From positions 124,001 to 188,000 of the forward strand of contig NZ_BCTA01000023.1 of assembly GCF_001570485.1 (NCBI RefSeq): a stretch of DNA of 64,000 bases. Reading direction: 5' to 3'. The notes beneath the pieces are model-generated. The model was not told where the DNA came from. It made no database searches and worked only from the letters and a program-made list of their open reading frames with translations. This document shows positions 26,403 through 35,125 of this stretch, in pieces (positions within the stretch are counted from its first letter, which is position 1; each line of letters begins with the position of its first letter). The position numbers were made by a program, and so were the translations under genes. The DNA is from Mycolicibacterium novocastrense (GTDB lineage Bacteria; Actinomycetota; Actinomycetes; Mycobacteriales; Mycobacteriaceae).

Positions 26403-27220
26403 TGGACGCCTGGATGGTGGTTGTGGTGTTCTTCGCGATCGTGCTGCTGGCGGCGGCAGTCGCAACGATCCGCATCATCAAGGAGTACGAACGCGGGGTG
26501 GCGTTTCGCCTCGGTCGACTTCGCGGACCGCTCGGTCCCGGCATCGTGGTCGTGTTGCCGGGCATCGACAAACTCGTGCGGGTGGACCTGCGGACCGTGA
26601 CGCTGACGATCCCGCCGCAAGAGGTGATCACCCGCGACAACGTCACGGCACGCGTCAACGCCGTCGTGCTGTTCCGGGTCACCGACCCGACGAATTCGGT
26701 GATGGCCGTGGAGAATTTCGCGGTCGCCACATCGCAGATCGCCCAGACGACTCTGCGCTCGGTGGTGGGGCGCGCCGACCTCGACACGCTGCTCGCGCAC
26801 CGCGCCGACCTCAACGAGGATCTCGCCGCCTCGATCGCGAAACAGACCGAACCATGGGGGATCGTCGTCGAGGTCGTCGAGATCAAGGACGTCGAGATCC
26901 CCGAGATGATGCAGCGCGCGATGGCCCGCGAGGCCGAGGCCGAACGGGAACGGCGCGCCAAGGTGATCAGCGCGCACGGCGAACTGCAGGCGTCGACCGA
27001 ACTGCGCGACGCCGCGATCACGCTCAGCGAGAGCCCGGCGTCGTTGCAACTGCGCTATCTGCAGACTCTGCTGGAGCTCGGCGCCGACCAGAATTCCACG
27101 GTCGTCTTCCCGATTCCCTTGGACATCGTGCGTCCGTTCCTCGAAAGTTCACGGTCCGACCCGGACAGCGGCGCCGGCGGCACGGTACCCCACATCAGGA
27201 GAGTGAAATCTGATGACTGA
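26402..27220 (+). CDS. Slipin / SPFH-domain (stomatin-like) protein
   Basis: This 272-residue membrane-anchored protein has one N-terminal helix and then an SPFH (band 7) domain: IIKEYERGVAFRLGRLRG opening, TVTLTIPPQEVITRDNVTA, LRSVVGRADLDTLLAHR and the EIPEMMQRAMAREAEAER coiled coil. Slipins form membrane scaffolds. The start shares one base with the preceding stop (TGATG), and its end overlaps the next gene by eight bases. A slipin inside an NO reductase operon suggests a role in organising or protecting the respiratory complex; this is inference. Confidence 0.9.
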   Translation: MDAWMVVVVFFAIVLLAAAVATIRIIKEYERGVAFRLGRLRGPLGPGIVVVLPGIDKLVRVDLRTVTLTIPPQEVITRDNVTARVNAVVLFRVTDPTNSVMAVENFAVATSQIAQTTLRSVVGRADLDTLLAHRADLNEDLAASIAKQTEPWGIVVEVVEIKDVEIPEMMQRAMAREAEAERERRAKVISAHGELQASTELRDAAITLSESPASLQLRYLQTLLELGADQNSTVVFPIPLDIVRPFLESSRSDPDSGAGGTVPHIRRVKSDD

Positions 27221-27545
27221 CAGCGTATCCGGCCCCGCCAGGCTCGATGAGCCCGGCGAGGGCATCGACGACGGTCGGCCCGTCGTGCTCGAGCCGACTC
27301 CGCCCGGCATGTGGCGGGCGTTGCTGGGCACGGCGGTCGCGGTGCTGGCGCCGCTGTTCGGTTTCCTTGTCGGCGGTATGTTCGGCGCGGGGATGGTGGG
27401 GGAGTCGGTCGACCCGATGTTCCTGTCGTTGTTCACCGGCATCGTGATCGGCGGCATCGGCGTATTGGTGGCGATCTCCGGAGGTGCGCGATTGTGGCGG
27501 CACTTCCACCGGCAGGAGGCGCTCCCGGAGGCCGACGGCGTATAA
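27213..27545 (+). CDS. Small membrane protein at the end of the norB operon
   Basis: This 110-residue protein has a soluble acidic N-terminus and two predicted helices (about residues 36-62 and 70-90) with a charged C-terminus ending in DGV. It overlaps the slipin gene by eight bases. No family could be recognised. Its place in the operon suggests an accessory function of the NO reductase/slipin unit. Confidence 0.7.
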   Translation: MTDSVSGPARLDEPGEGIDDGRPVVLEPTPPGMWRALLGTAVAVLAPLFGFLVGGMFGAGMVGESVDPMFLSLFTGIVIGGIGVLVAISGGARLWRHFHRQEALPEADGV

Positions 27546-27693
27546 CAGACCGATCGAAATCTACGGTGTGACAGTCGAAATTGCATCGCTCGCCGACGTG
27601 ATCCGTGCGGAGCAGGCCGCCAACCGGCCGAAGGATCAACGGGTATTGCCGACGCTGCGGGAGCCGCTCGCCCGCCGCGACGAACGGCGATAG
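27546..27693 (+). pseudogene. 3' remnant of a nucleotidyltransferase-type gene
   Basis: Downstream of the norB operon an open frame encodes GVTVEIASLADVIRAEQAAN then RPKDQRVLPTLRE before a stop at 27691. This matches the typical C-terminus of small nucleotidyltransferase-like (AbiEii/antitoxin-type) proteins, whose N-terminal catalytic part is absent. A GTG at 27569 could give a 41-residue peptide. I read it as a decayed gene; translation cannot be excluded. Confidence 0.5.
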
Positions 27694-28728
27694 TCAGGTG
27701 TCGAGCAGCGTGACACCCTCGCGCCAGGCGGTGAGGACATCCTCGACGCGGTCGTACACCCGCGCCCTGGCGGTGTCGCGGTCGACACCCGACATCAGCA
27801 GGTCGTCGTATTCGGTGTCGATATGGCGGATCGACGCGGCGACGGCGAGTCGGACCGCTTCGGGGTCCAAACTCCGTGCCGCGGCGCTGCGGCCCACCCT
27901 GCCGCTGCCGCGCGCCGCGGTGTGCATCGCGATCGCTTCCGCGCGGTCCGGGGGACACCCGGGGAACTGCTCACGGATCGCGGCGGCGAACTCGCCCTGG
28001 AAGCGCACGTCCTCATCGGCGCGACGAATCCTGTCGCGATCGCGGCGCCTTGCCCGTAAGTCCGTGTCCGACAGGCATTCTCGCGCGGCGTGTTCGATCG
28101 CTGCCGACTCCACCAGGACGCCCTGTCGTTCGTAGCGATGACGTCGCCTGGCCCAGCGCACCACGACCGCGGACAACCGGCTGGCCTTCTTGGAGCGACG
28201 GGTGAGCGCGGCGTCACCGGACGGCAGGAATTCGAGATGGCCGAGGTCGGCGCAGTCGAGGCACAGGGTGCCGATCGTGCCCTGGACCAGCAGATCGCCG
28301 GGGTCATGAGCGTCGCCGCACGACGAACAGTCCCAGGGGTTGTGCGGCGAGATCACGACGAGGTCGCGGGGACGCGGCTGTTCGCGCACCGGCTCGACGT
28401 GACCCGCCGTCGCCCAATACGTGCGGTAGGCCTGTTCGACGTCGGGGTTGCCTTCGGCGGTGAAGACCAGATCGCCATAGGTGGCCTCACGCTGTTCGAG
28501 CCCGCGCTCTTCGGCCCAGCGCCGCGATGCCTCCGCGGCTTCGACGACCTTGTCGCCGCCGACCTGTACGCACATCTCCAGCCGCGGAACTCGGCCCCGC
28601 TCCCACCGCTCGACGTTCGGTTGCGCAAGCCAGCCCAGTTCCAGGAGAACGTCGATGGTTCGGACCGCTCCTCGTTCGGCCAACACCGCATCTGCCGCGC
28701 GGGCGACGCGCGTCTTCACGTTCGCCAT
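27694..28728 (-). CDS. DUF2293-domain protein
   Basis: This 344-residue protein has an N-terminal part with a Cys-x2-Cys pair in NPWDCSSCGDAHDPGD and another in GTLCLDCADLGHLEF (a probable zinc-binding ribbon), and a C-terminal DUF2293 domain (about residues 255-335: FAAAIREQFPGCPPDRAEAI, then VRLAVAASIRHIDTEYDDLL). The domain is common in actinobacteria, and its function is unknown. The stop lies directly against the decayed gene on the other strand. The promoter region is shared with the divergent toxin-antitoxin operon. Confidence 0.8.
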   Translation of the reverse strand: MANVKTRVARAADAVLAERGAVRTIDVLLELGWLAQPNVERWERGRVPRLEMCVQVGGDKVVEAAEASRRWAEERGLEQREATYGDLVFTAEGNPDVEQAYRTYWATAGHVEPVREQPRPRDLVVISPHNPWDCSSCGDAHDPGDLLVQGTIGTLCLDCADLGHLEFLPSGDAALTRRSKKASRLSAVVVRWARRRHRYERQGVLVESAAIEHAARECLSDTDLRARRRDRDRIRRADEDVRFQGEFAAAIREQFPGCPPDRAEAIAMHTAARGSGRVGRSAAARSLDPEAVRLAVAASIRHIDTEYDDLLMSGVDRDTARARVYDRVEDVLTAWREGVTLLDT

Positions 28729-28771
28729 GAGCCGACGTTACTTCCCGTGGGTGACATCGCCGAACCGACGG

Positions 28772-28790
28772 GTGGTATCAAAGTGGTATC
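28772..28790 (+). promoter_or_regulatory. Direct-repeat operator upstream of the RHH antitoxin
   Basis: GTGGTATC occurs at 28772-28779 and 28783-28790, eleven bases apart, so both repeats face the same side of the helix. They end ten bases before the antitoxin ATG, as expected for autorepression by a ribbon-helix-helix dimer pair. No ribosome-binding site is visible, so the transcript may be leaderless. Confidence 0.5.
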
Positions 28791-28799
28791 GTCACGCGC

Positions 28800-29006
28800 A
28801 TGGGCATGACATTGCGGACCAGTGAGAAGCAGGCGGAAGCGCTTCGCCGACAGGCCGAGGCCGAGGGGCGTTCCATGCAAGCGGTGGCACTGTCAGCCAT
28901 CGACGAGTATATCGAGCGCCGCGCGCATCAAAACGACGTAAAGACAGTGTTAGACAAGGTAATCGAACGTGAACAAGGTGTGCTGCGGCGACTAGCAGAC
29001 ACATGA
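28800..29006 (+). CDS. Ribbon-helix-helix antitoxin
   Basis: The 68-residue protein begins with a short strand (MGMTLRTSEKQAEALRRQ) followed by two helices, the layout of an RHH antitoxin, and ends in an acidic-basic tail likely to wrap the toxin. It overlaps the toxin gene by four bases (ATGA). It should neutralise the Doc-like protein and repress the operon through the repeats upstream. Confidence 0.8.
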   Translation: MGMTLRTSEKQAEALRRQAEAEGRSMQAVALSAIDEYIERRAHQNDVKTVLDKVIEREQGVLRRLADT

Positions 29007-29377
29007 CCGTCTACCTGGACCTCGATGACTTGTTGCTGATCGCGGCGCGGGCGATCTCCAGTGAGGTGGTGGTCGGGGACTACGGCTTGCTGGAATCGGC
29101 GGTTGCGCGGCCCAAGACCACCGTCGCCGGGGCCGACGCCTATCCCGACATCCACACCAAGGCGGCTGCCGTGCTGCATTCCCTCTGCCGCAATCATGCA
29201 CTCGTCGACGGCAACAAGCGGCTGGCGTGGACGGCGTGTCAGGTGTTTCTCGGCCTCAACGGTGAGTGGGTGACGGCAGGCGAGGACGCTCGTTTCGACT
29301 TCATGATCGCCATCGCTTCGGGTGTGATCGACGACGTACCAGAGATCGCGAACCAGTTGAGGACATGGTGCGCCTGA
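29003..29377 (+). CDS. doc: Doc-type Fic-fold toxin
   Basis: This 124-residue protein has the Fic/Doc fold with catalytic motif HALVDGNKR (residues 65-73), matching the Doc pattern H-x-F-x-D-(A/G)-N-K-R except for Leu in place of Phe. Doc proteins phosphorylate the translation factor EF-Tu, while other Fic proteins AMPylate. The compact size and the missing second arginine of the full Fic motif favour Doc. It is paired with an RHH antitoxin. Confidence 0.85.
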   Translation: MTVYLDLDDLLLIAARAISSEVVVGDYGLLESAVARPKTTVAGADAYPDIHTKAAAVLHSLCRNHALVDGNKRLAWTACQVFLGLNGEWVTAGEDARFDFMIAIASGVIDDVPEIANQLRTWCA

Positions 29378-29384
29378 AACCCGG

Positions 29385-31730
29385 TTAGCGATCGGCCAGC
29401 CAGGCAAAGAACTCCTCGGCGGTGAACACCGGCTTGCCGTACTCCTGCGCCTTGCGCGCCTTACCCGACTGCGTGCCCGCCTCGGCCGTGACCAGCACCT
29501 CGCAGCGCGTCTTGGTCACTGACCGCACCGGCTTCAGGCCCGCCTTCGCAGCCATCCGCTCGATCTCGTCACGTTCCACCACACGGCCGTTCGGGCCCAA
29601 AGCCGTTCCGGTGAAACAGATTCGCGCGCCGGGCGCCAGTGCTTCTCCGATGTCGTGGCGGGTGACCAATTCCGCGTCGCTCACCACATCGACGCCCAGC
29701 AGCTCCGACACCGCGTGCAGGCGCGCCACCACCTCGTCGGGCAGGAGTGTCCGGGAGGCCGCCGCGCGCAATTGATCAGCGACCGTCGACCGAGCCGCCG
29801 CGTCCCACGACGAGTCCAGGTCTCGCTGCACCGATGCGCCCAGCAGCACCGCTCCGACGTCGCGGCTGATGCGTAACAGCGCCGACAACCCGGGTAGATG
29901 CTCGGCCGTCGGCGTCGGCACGTCCGGGTCGCGGCTGACCAGGAGACCCGAAACCGATTCCGCCGGTTCGGGTTCCTCGAACGGCGACGAACCCTTCTCG
30001 ACGTCCGCGGTAGCCAACGCCGCCAGCGCCGACCGCGCACGTTCCAACGCCGTCCGCCCTGTCACCCGCGCTCCGCGCAGTTCGACACCCAGCGGCATCG
30101 GCGTGACGTGGCCGAGGCGTTTGAGCTCGAAGTCGATCAGCCCCAACGTCTCGTCCACTCCCGGCCCGACGGGCGTGCAGCCTGCCAGCATCGGCGCGAT
30201 CACCGCCCAGGCTTCGCGCAGCGTGGGCGCCAGCAGCACATCAGACACGCTGATGCCGTAGGCGTTTCGCGCGTCGGCCAGATCACGCTGAGGGTTGACC
30301 AGCGTCGAGACGGCGGTCCCGTCGTCGAAGGCCACCGCCAGCTCCACAGGCCGCGGCCGCGACATCCGCCCTTCGTCGCCGACGGTGAGCATGCCGATCG
30401 CGCAGTACTTGCGCGCCGTGACACCGCTGATCGAGCCCCGTAGGAAGCGCGCGATGCGGCGGTCGGTCTTCAAATCCTTCGGCAGCACAGGTCGTTTGAG
30501 CACCAGGCCGCCGAGCGAGGTGCACCGGCTCAATGCCACGTACAGCTGTCCCGTGGAGAACATGCCACCGGTGAGGTCGACGACGACCCGCTCCAGCGTC
30601 TGCCCCTGGCTCTTGTGGATGGTAATCGCCCACGCCAGCTTGAACGGCACCTGCGTGAACGTGCCGATCACCTCACGACGCAGCGTGCCGCCGTCGACCA
30701 CCGGGCGCGTCGCCTCCCACGTGAACGGCGTGACCTCCGCGCATGATCCGTCGGCGAACTCGACCTCGACGACGACGCCGTAGCGGTCGTAGCCGACGCC
30801 GACGACACGGCCGATCGAGCCGTTGACCCACCGGTCGCCCTGGTCGTTGTTGAGCATCATCACCTGCGCGCCGACCTTGAAGCGCAGTTCGTCCTCGATC
30901 GGCTTGTCGAACAGCGACAGGTCGCCGGACTCGCGGGCGCGGTGCGTCATCTCGTCGCCGTCGAGGCGCTCGAGATGCTGGCGGTTGCGTGCGGTCACGA
31001 GTCGATTGGTCGGCGCGAGCGTCAGCCAGAATTCGTCGTCGGGCGGGATGAAGTCCTTGTCGGCGCGGGCGTTGAGCTGCTCCTGGGCGTGGCCGAGTAG
31101 GACGCCTTCGCGAATCTCGTTCAGAATCGCGGTCATCCGGTCGTCACCGAGCTGACGGAACACCGTCGTCAACGAGATCGTGGGGAAGTCCTCGCGGGCG
31201 AACTTGCGGGCGGAGAAGAAGTAGGGCGTCTCGTAGACCGTCGAGAAGTAGGTTTCTTCGCCGTCGCCGACCACCGGCGGAAGCTGGTAGAGGTCGCCGA
31301 CGAGCACGATCTGCACTCCGCCGAACGGCGCGCCCGGCTCCGGTCCGTAGCGCTCCAGCGCCGTGGCGACCATGTCGAAGACGTCGGCGCGGACCATGGA
31401 CGCCTCATCGATGATCAATGTCTGCAGCGACGCCAGCGTCCTGGCGAATCGGCCCGGCCGGTAGTGACCGCCGGTGACGTCGCTCAGCGTCGTCGTCGTA
31501 CGGAAGCCGAACAGCCGGTGAATGGTGTAGCCGTCGACGTTGAGCGCTGCGATCCCCGTCGGCGCGACCACCACGACGTTGCGGTCCGTCTCCGCCATGA
31601 AGCGACGGATCAGCGTCGACTTGCCGGTGCCCGCCTTGCCCGTGAGAAACAGATGCTTGCCGCCGGCGAGCAGCGCCAAGGCCTCCCGGAACTCGTCGGT
31701 GAGGATCAGATCCCCGCTCACGGGTCGCAC
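29385..31730 (-). CDS. Pif1/RecD-like helicase with C-terminal BRCT domain
   Basis: The protein of about 781 residues has an SF1B helicase core: Walker A GKAGTGKSTLIRRF near the start, TGIAALNVDGYTIHRLF, IIDEASMVRADVFDM (Walker B), LVGDLYQLPPV and the late IHKSQGQTLERVVVDL and YVALSRCTSL motifs. The last 85 residues (GARICFTGTALGPNGRVVER and onward) form a BRCT domain. It is probably a DNA unwinding protein acting in repair or replication. The start is uncertain: GTG codons at 31730 and 31721 are both possible, with GGGG upstream. Confidence 0.88.
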   Translation of the reverse strand: MRPVSGDLILTDEFREALALLAGGKHLFLTGKAGTGKSTLIRRFMAETDRNVVVVAPTGIAALNVDGYTIHRLFGFRTTTTLSDVTGGHYRPGRFARTLASLQTLIIDEASMVRADVFDMVATALERYGPEPGAPFGGVQIVLVGDLYQLPPVVGDGEETYFSTVYETPYFFSARKFAREDFPTISLTTVFRQLGDDRMTAILNEIREGVLLGHAQEQLNARADKDFIPPDDEFWLTLAPTNRLVTARNRQHLERLDGDEMTHRARESGDLSLFDKPIEDELRFKVGAQVMMLNNDQGDRWVNGSIGRVVGVGYDRYGVVVEVEFADGSCAEVTPFTWEATRPVVDGGTLRREVIGTFTQVPFKLAWAITIHKSQGQTLERVVVDLTGGMFSTGQLYVALSRCTSLGGLVLKRPVLPKDLKTDRRIARFLRGSISGVTARKYCAIGMLTVGDEGRMSRPRPVELAVAFDDGTAVSTLVNPQRDLADARNAYGISVSDVLLAPTLREAWAVIAPMLAGCTPVGPGVDETLGLIDFELKRLGHVTPMPLGVELRGARVTGRTALERARSALAALATADVEKGSSPFEEPEPAESVSGLLVSRDPDVPTPTAEHLPGLSALLRISRDVGAVLLGASVQRDLDSSWDAAARSTVADQLRAAASRTLLPDEVVARLHAVSELLGVDVVSDAELVTRHDIGEALAPGARICFTGTALGPNGRVVERDEIERMAAKAGLKPVRSVTKTRCEVLVTAEAGTQSGKARKAQEYGKPVFTAEEFFAWLADR

Positions 31731-31842
31731 AGTACCCCGTGGCTTCAGGGCCCCAGGAAGTTGTCCACAGCCGACGTAGGCGACACCGTCGGGCTTGTTG
31801 TGTGCATCAACGCACCATGATGATCTGATGCTATGGTCGGGT

Positions 31843-32067
31843 ATGCGCACGACCGTGGATCTACCAGAGGACCTGCATAAACAGGCGCTAGCGATCGCCC
31901 GCGACACGGGCCGCTCCTTGAGTCAGACCGTTGCAGATCTGATGAGACGGGGACTGGGTGCCCACAGCGTGGCGCCGGTTTCGACCGATCCCAGGACGGG
32001 CCTGCCGGTCATCAGCGTCGGCACGGTGGTGACATCCGAGGACGTGCGGTCGTTGGAGGATGAGTAG
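31843..32067 (+). CDS. vapB: VapB-type antitoxin
   Basis: This 74-residue protein starts MRTTVDLPEDLHKQALAIAR, the ribbon-helix-helix opening of many mycobacterial VapB antitoxins, and ends with an acidic tail (SEDVRSLEDE) that is expected to enter the toxin. The ATG at 31843 is chosen over an upstream extension because the family starts here. No ribosome-binding site is seen, so the transcript may be leaderless. The toxin gene follows without a gap. Confidence 0.85.
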   Translation: MRTTVDLPEDLHKQALAIARDTGRSLSQTVADLMRRGLGAHSVAPVSTDPRTGLPVISVGTVVTSEDVRSLEDE

Positions 32068-32460
32068 GTGACCGTGCTGCTCGACGCGAATGCGCTTGTG
32101 GCGCTCGTCGTGACGGACCATGTACACCACGACATTTCTGCCGAGTGGTTGTCGAAATCGAAGACGCCGTTCGCGACATGTCCGATCACCCAGGGCAGCT
32201 TGATGAGGTTCTTGATCCGTGCCGGTCAGCCGGCCAGCGCCGCTCGCGAGGTCATCATCGGCTTAGGAGCCGCGGCGCGCCACGAGTTTTGGCCCGACGA
32301 GGTGCCGTATGCCGAGATCGACCCCACGGGGATCATCGGACACCGGCAGGTGACCGACGCCTACCTCGCTCAACTCGCGCGTAGCCGGGGTGCACAGTTG
32401 GCGACGCTCGACTCTGGCCTGGCGCATCTGCACAGCGACGTGGCAGTCCTCATCGCCTGA
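32068..32460 (+). CDS. vapC: VapC-type PIN-domain toxin
   Basis: The 130-residue PIN-domain ribonuclease starts MTVLLDANALVAL with the first catalytic Asp at residue 6. Later acidic positions include DAY near residue 95 and TLDSGL near 110. The usual glutamate after CPIT reads glutamine (CPITQGSLMRF), a variant seen in several mycobacterial VapC proteins. It would cleave tRNA or rRNA when free of VapB. The GTG start directly follows the antitoxin stop. Confidence 0.85.
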   Translation: MTVLLDANALVALVVTDHVHHDISAEWLSKSKTPFATCPITQGSLMRFLIRAGQPASAAREVIIGLGAAARHEFWPDEVPYAEIDPTGIIGHRQVTDAYLAQLARSRGAQLATLDSGLAHLHSDVAVLIA

Positions 32461-32522
32461 TCTACGCGGCGGATGAGCGTCGGTTCTGCCGGATCCCACC
32501 CACACCGGGCAGACTGGAGCGC

Positions 32523-33521
32523 GTGGCGGAATTGCTGATCGCGGCGAACCCGCAGCCCGACTCCCGGCTGCGGTATCTGTTGCGACTCCCGCAACCGGGC
32601 GGGGATCTGGTCTTCCGGACCTCGGGCACGTGGCCGCGTGTCAAAGCGCTGTACTGCCACCCCATGAGTCTTGACGATTGGCCCGCCGACGCCGAGGTCA
32701 TCGAACGGCTTCCATTGCAATCGTGTCAGCGTCGGGGCGCGGCCATCGATGTGATTCTGCAGCGGGGACGCGAGAACCGCTCCCAGATCGTGTTCACCAC
32801 TGCCCGGGGCCGCGAGGTGGTGTTCTGGCAGTCGCCGCGCACCCGTAAACAAGCACGCCCCAACGTGCGAACGCCGACCGCGCGCGCTCAAGGCATCGAA
32901 GAGTTGCAGGTGCTGGTGGATGCGCATGAGCGGTACGCCTACACCTTCAGCTCGCAACAGGTCAGCATCGTGAAGCGGGCACTGCCATGCGGTGATTACG
33001 GCGTCACCGTGGACGGATCGCTGGTGGCCAGCGTGGAACGCAAATCACTACCCGATCTCGTGTCCGGCCTGACCAGCGGCAAGCTTCGCTTTCAGGTCGC
33101 CCATCTCTCGGCGCTCCCGCGCGCAGCGGTCGTGGTCGAAGACCGCTACTCGCAACTGTTCCGGCACAACTTCGTCCGCCCCGCGGTGGTCGCCGACGCC
33201 CTCGCCGAGTTGCAGATTCGGTGGCCCAGTGTGCCGATCGTGTTCTGCGAGACTCGCCAGCTCGCCGAGGAATGGACTTACCGCTTCCTTGCTGCCGCGC
33301 ACACTTGGGCGCTCACCGAAGAAGCTGCGCAACAGCGCATCTCGGGGGAGCGAATCGACATTGCAATACCTGCACCGGCGGGTGCGGAGTCCGAACCGAG
33401 CACCGCCGAAGTCCGCGCGTGGGCGCGCGACGCGGGCCTGCCGGTACCCGACCGCGGTCGGCTGCGCCCCGAAATACGGCAGGCGTGGCGCGACGCGCAC
33501 GACCCCTCGGTCAAGCCATAG
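32523..33521 (+). CDS. ERCC4-type nuclease with Lsr2-like C-terminal tail
   Basis: This 332-residue protein has an unassigned N-terminal domain, then an ERCC4 nuclease core (about residues 125-260) with CGDYGVTVDGS and VERKSLPDLV carrying Asp158 and Glu172-Arg-Lys174. The last 40 residues (VRAWARDAGLPVPDRGRLRP) match the DNA-binding domain of the nucleoid protein Lsr2, which recognises AT-rich minor grooves through an RGR motif. The fusion suggests a structure-specific nuclease targeted to AT-rich or foreign DNA; that purpose is inferred. Its 3' end overlaps the convergent amine oxidase gene by 11 bp. Confidence 0.88.
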   Translation: MAELLIAANPQPDSRLRYLLRLPQPGGDLVFRTSGTWPRVKALYCHPMSLDDWPADAEVIERLPLQSCQRRGAAIDVILQRGRENRSQIVFTTARGREVVFWQSPRTRKQARPNVRTPTARAQGIEELQVLVDAHERYAYTFSSQQVSIVKRALPCGDYGVTVDGSLVASVERKSLPDLVSGLTSGKLRFQVAHLSALPRAAVVVEDRYSQLFRHNFVRPAVVADALAELQIRWPSVPIVFCETRQLAEEWTYRFLAAAHTWALTEEAAQQRISGERIDIAIPAPAGAESEPSTAEVRAWARDAGLPVPDRGRLRPEIRQAWRDAHDPSVKP

Positions 33522-34875
33522 CCATCGCTTCGCGGGCCATCACCTCGGCCGCGGCGCGCTCGCCGGAGCGCACGGCGCCGTCGATGAATCCGTACATCAC
33601 CGCCGAGGTCTCGGTGCCGGCCCAGTGGATGCGTCCGCACGGCTCACGCAGCGCGGGTCCGAACTCGGTGAGCACACCCGGCGGGGCGTGCGCGATCATC
33701 CCGCCGCCGGAGTACCGCTCGATGGTCCAGTTCTGTTCGACATAATCGACCGGTTTGAGTGCCCTGTCGCCGAACCGTTCCGCGACAGCGTCCAGTACCG
33801 CGCGCCTGCGCTCGTCATCGCCGAGGTTGGTCAACCGGCGCGCTTCGGGGCCCTCCGTGATCACCGTGAGCATCCCGGGAGTGCCGGTGTCGGTGCACGA
33901 GTCGATCGTCAGGTTCGCCGGCGATCCTGGTCCGAACGACTGCCCCGAAAGACCTTCGGCCCGCCAGAACGGCTCGTCGAACACGAGCGCGATCTTGTAG
34001 ACCGCCCCACTGGGCATCCGCTGGTGCAAGAACGATCGATCTGCGGGAAGCATTGGCTCATAGGAGATCTGGCTCGCAATCGAGATCGGCACCGCGACGA
34101 TCGCTCGGCGTGCGTTGACCACCATATCGTCGGAGCGCACGATCACCCCGTCGGGATTCTGCTCAACGCTGCGCACCGGCTGCGACAGGTGGATGACGTC
34201 ACCGAGCTCGGCTGCGACCGCACGGTGGATGGCGCCCATGCCGCCGACCGGCCGCGCGTCCTCGGCTGCGTCCTTGACGCCCAGCACGAAGCTCGGGCCG
34301 CCGGCCGACGCCATCTGATACAGCACGAACAGCAGTGAGATCTCCGATGCCGCAGACGTATACAGCCCCGCAACAGCGCTTTCCAGCAGTTCGCGGGCGG
34401 GTTTGGACAGCGTGTTCCTGTCCAGCCACGCCGCCCAGCTGGTCTGGTCCCACTTCTGCGCCTTGCGTGCGGTCCACGGCGCCTCCACCGGAATGGCCTT
34501 GCACATCTGCGTGAGCTCGAGAAACACCGTGCCGATGTTGGCGACCGCCCACGGACTCATCGACAGCGGAATGGTTCCGGTGTACCGATACTTCTTGCCG
34601 TCGACGAACATCATCGCGTCGCCGTCGGTGTACTGCTTGTAGCTCGGCACCCCAAATTCCTTCATGAGCGCGTAGATCGCGTCCTGCCCGGGACCGATCC
34701 AGGCGCCACCGCGGTCGATCCACGCCCCGGCGTCGCGTACTTCCGTGAAGGTGCGACCGCCGACACGGTCGCGGGCTTCCAGCAGCGCCACCGAATGACC
34801 CGCTTGTTTCAAGCGCAGTGCCGCGGTCAGTCCGGCGAACCCGGCACCCACGACGCAATAATCCACCTCTGCCAT
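33511..34875 (-). CDS. Flavin-containing amine oxidase
   Basis: This 454-residue FAD enzyme opens with the Rossmann motif CVVGAGFAGLTAALRLKQAG and the RVGGRTF motif of the monoamine oxidase family, and ends with GRIHWAGTETSAVMYGFIDG, the conserved FAD-binding end. It would oxidise an amine to an aldehyde or ketone with release of ammonia and hydrogen peroxide; the substrate is unknown. The ATG at 34875 puts the dinucleotide-binding motif at the expected place. The left end of the mobile element begins a short way upstream, so its native promoter may have been altered. Confidence 0.9.
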   Translation of the reverse strand: MAEVDYCVVGAGFAGLTAALRLKQAGHSVALLEARDRVGGRTFTEVRDAGAWIDRGGAWIGPGQDAIYALMKEFGVPSYKQYTDGDAMMFVDGKKYRYTGTIPLSMSPWAVANIGTVFLELTQMCKAIPVEAPWTARKAQKWDQTSWAAWLDRNTLSKPARELLESAVAGLYTSAASEISLLFVLYQMASAGGPSFVLGVKDAAEDARPVGGMGAIHRAVAAELGDVIHLSQPVRSVEQNPDGVIVRSDDMVVNARRAIVAVPISIASQISYEPMLPADRSFLHQRMPSGAVYKIALVFDEPFWRAEGLSGQSFGPGSPANLTIDSCTDTGTPGMLTVITEGPEARRLTNLGDDERRRAVLDAVAERFGDRALKPVDYVEQNWTIERYSGGGMIAHAPPGVLTEFGPALREPCGRIHWAGTETSAVMYGFIDGAVRSGERAAAEVMAREAMAMA

Positions 34876-35052
34876 GACAGCCCCTTCGGTTGAATTGCGC
34901 GGGGCCGGGCGGCCGGGTGCAAGCCTCGGCGCGCCCTCATGCGGACGCGAAGGCACCTAGACTCAACGCCTGATTGCCGCTTGTGTCAATAAACTGTTGC
35001 GTCGGGAAGGTTCTCGTGAGGGTGGGAAGCGGGGTTATGGTGACACTTCACT

Positions 35053-35063
35053 GCTGTCGCAGA
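35053..35063 (+). repeat. Left copy of an 11-bp inverted match at the element edges
   Basis: GCTGTCGCAGA reads the same as the complement of 49266-49276 at the other side of the element. A shorter form (TGTCGCAG complement) recurs 17 bp inside the right copy, at 49250-49257. This may mark recombinase-binding sites at the ends, but the match is short. Confidence 0.3.
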
Positions 35064-35125
35064 GGTCCCTAGCCAACGCCAGCTTCGCTGTGTTTGGCGT
35101 GTTCAGATCCCGGAGGATCTCAACC

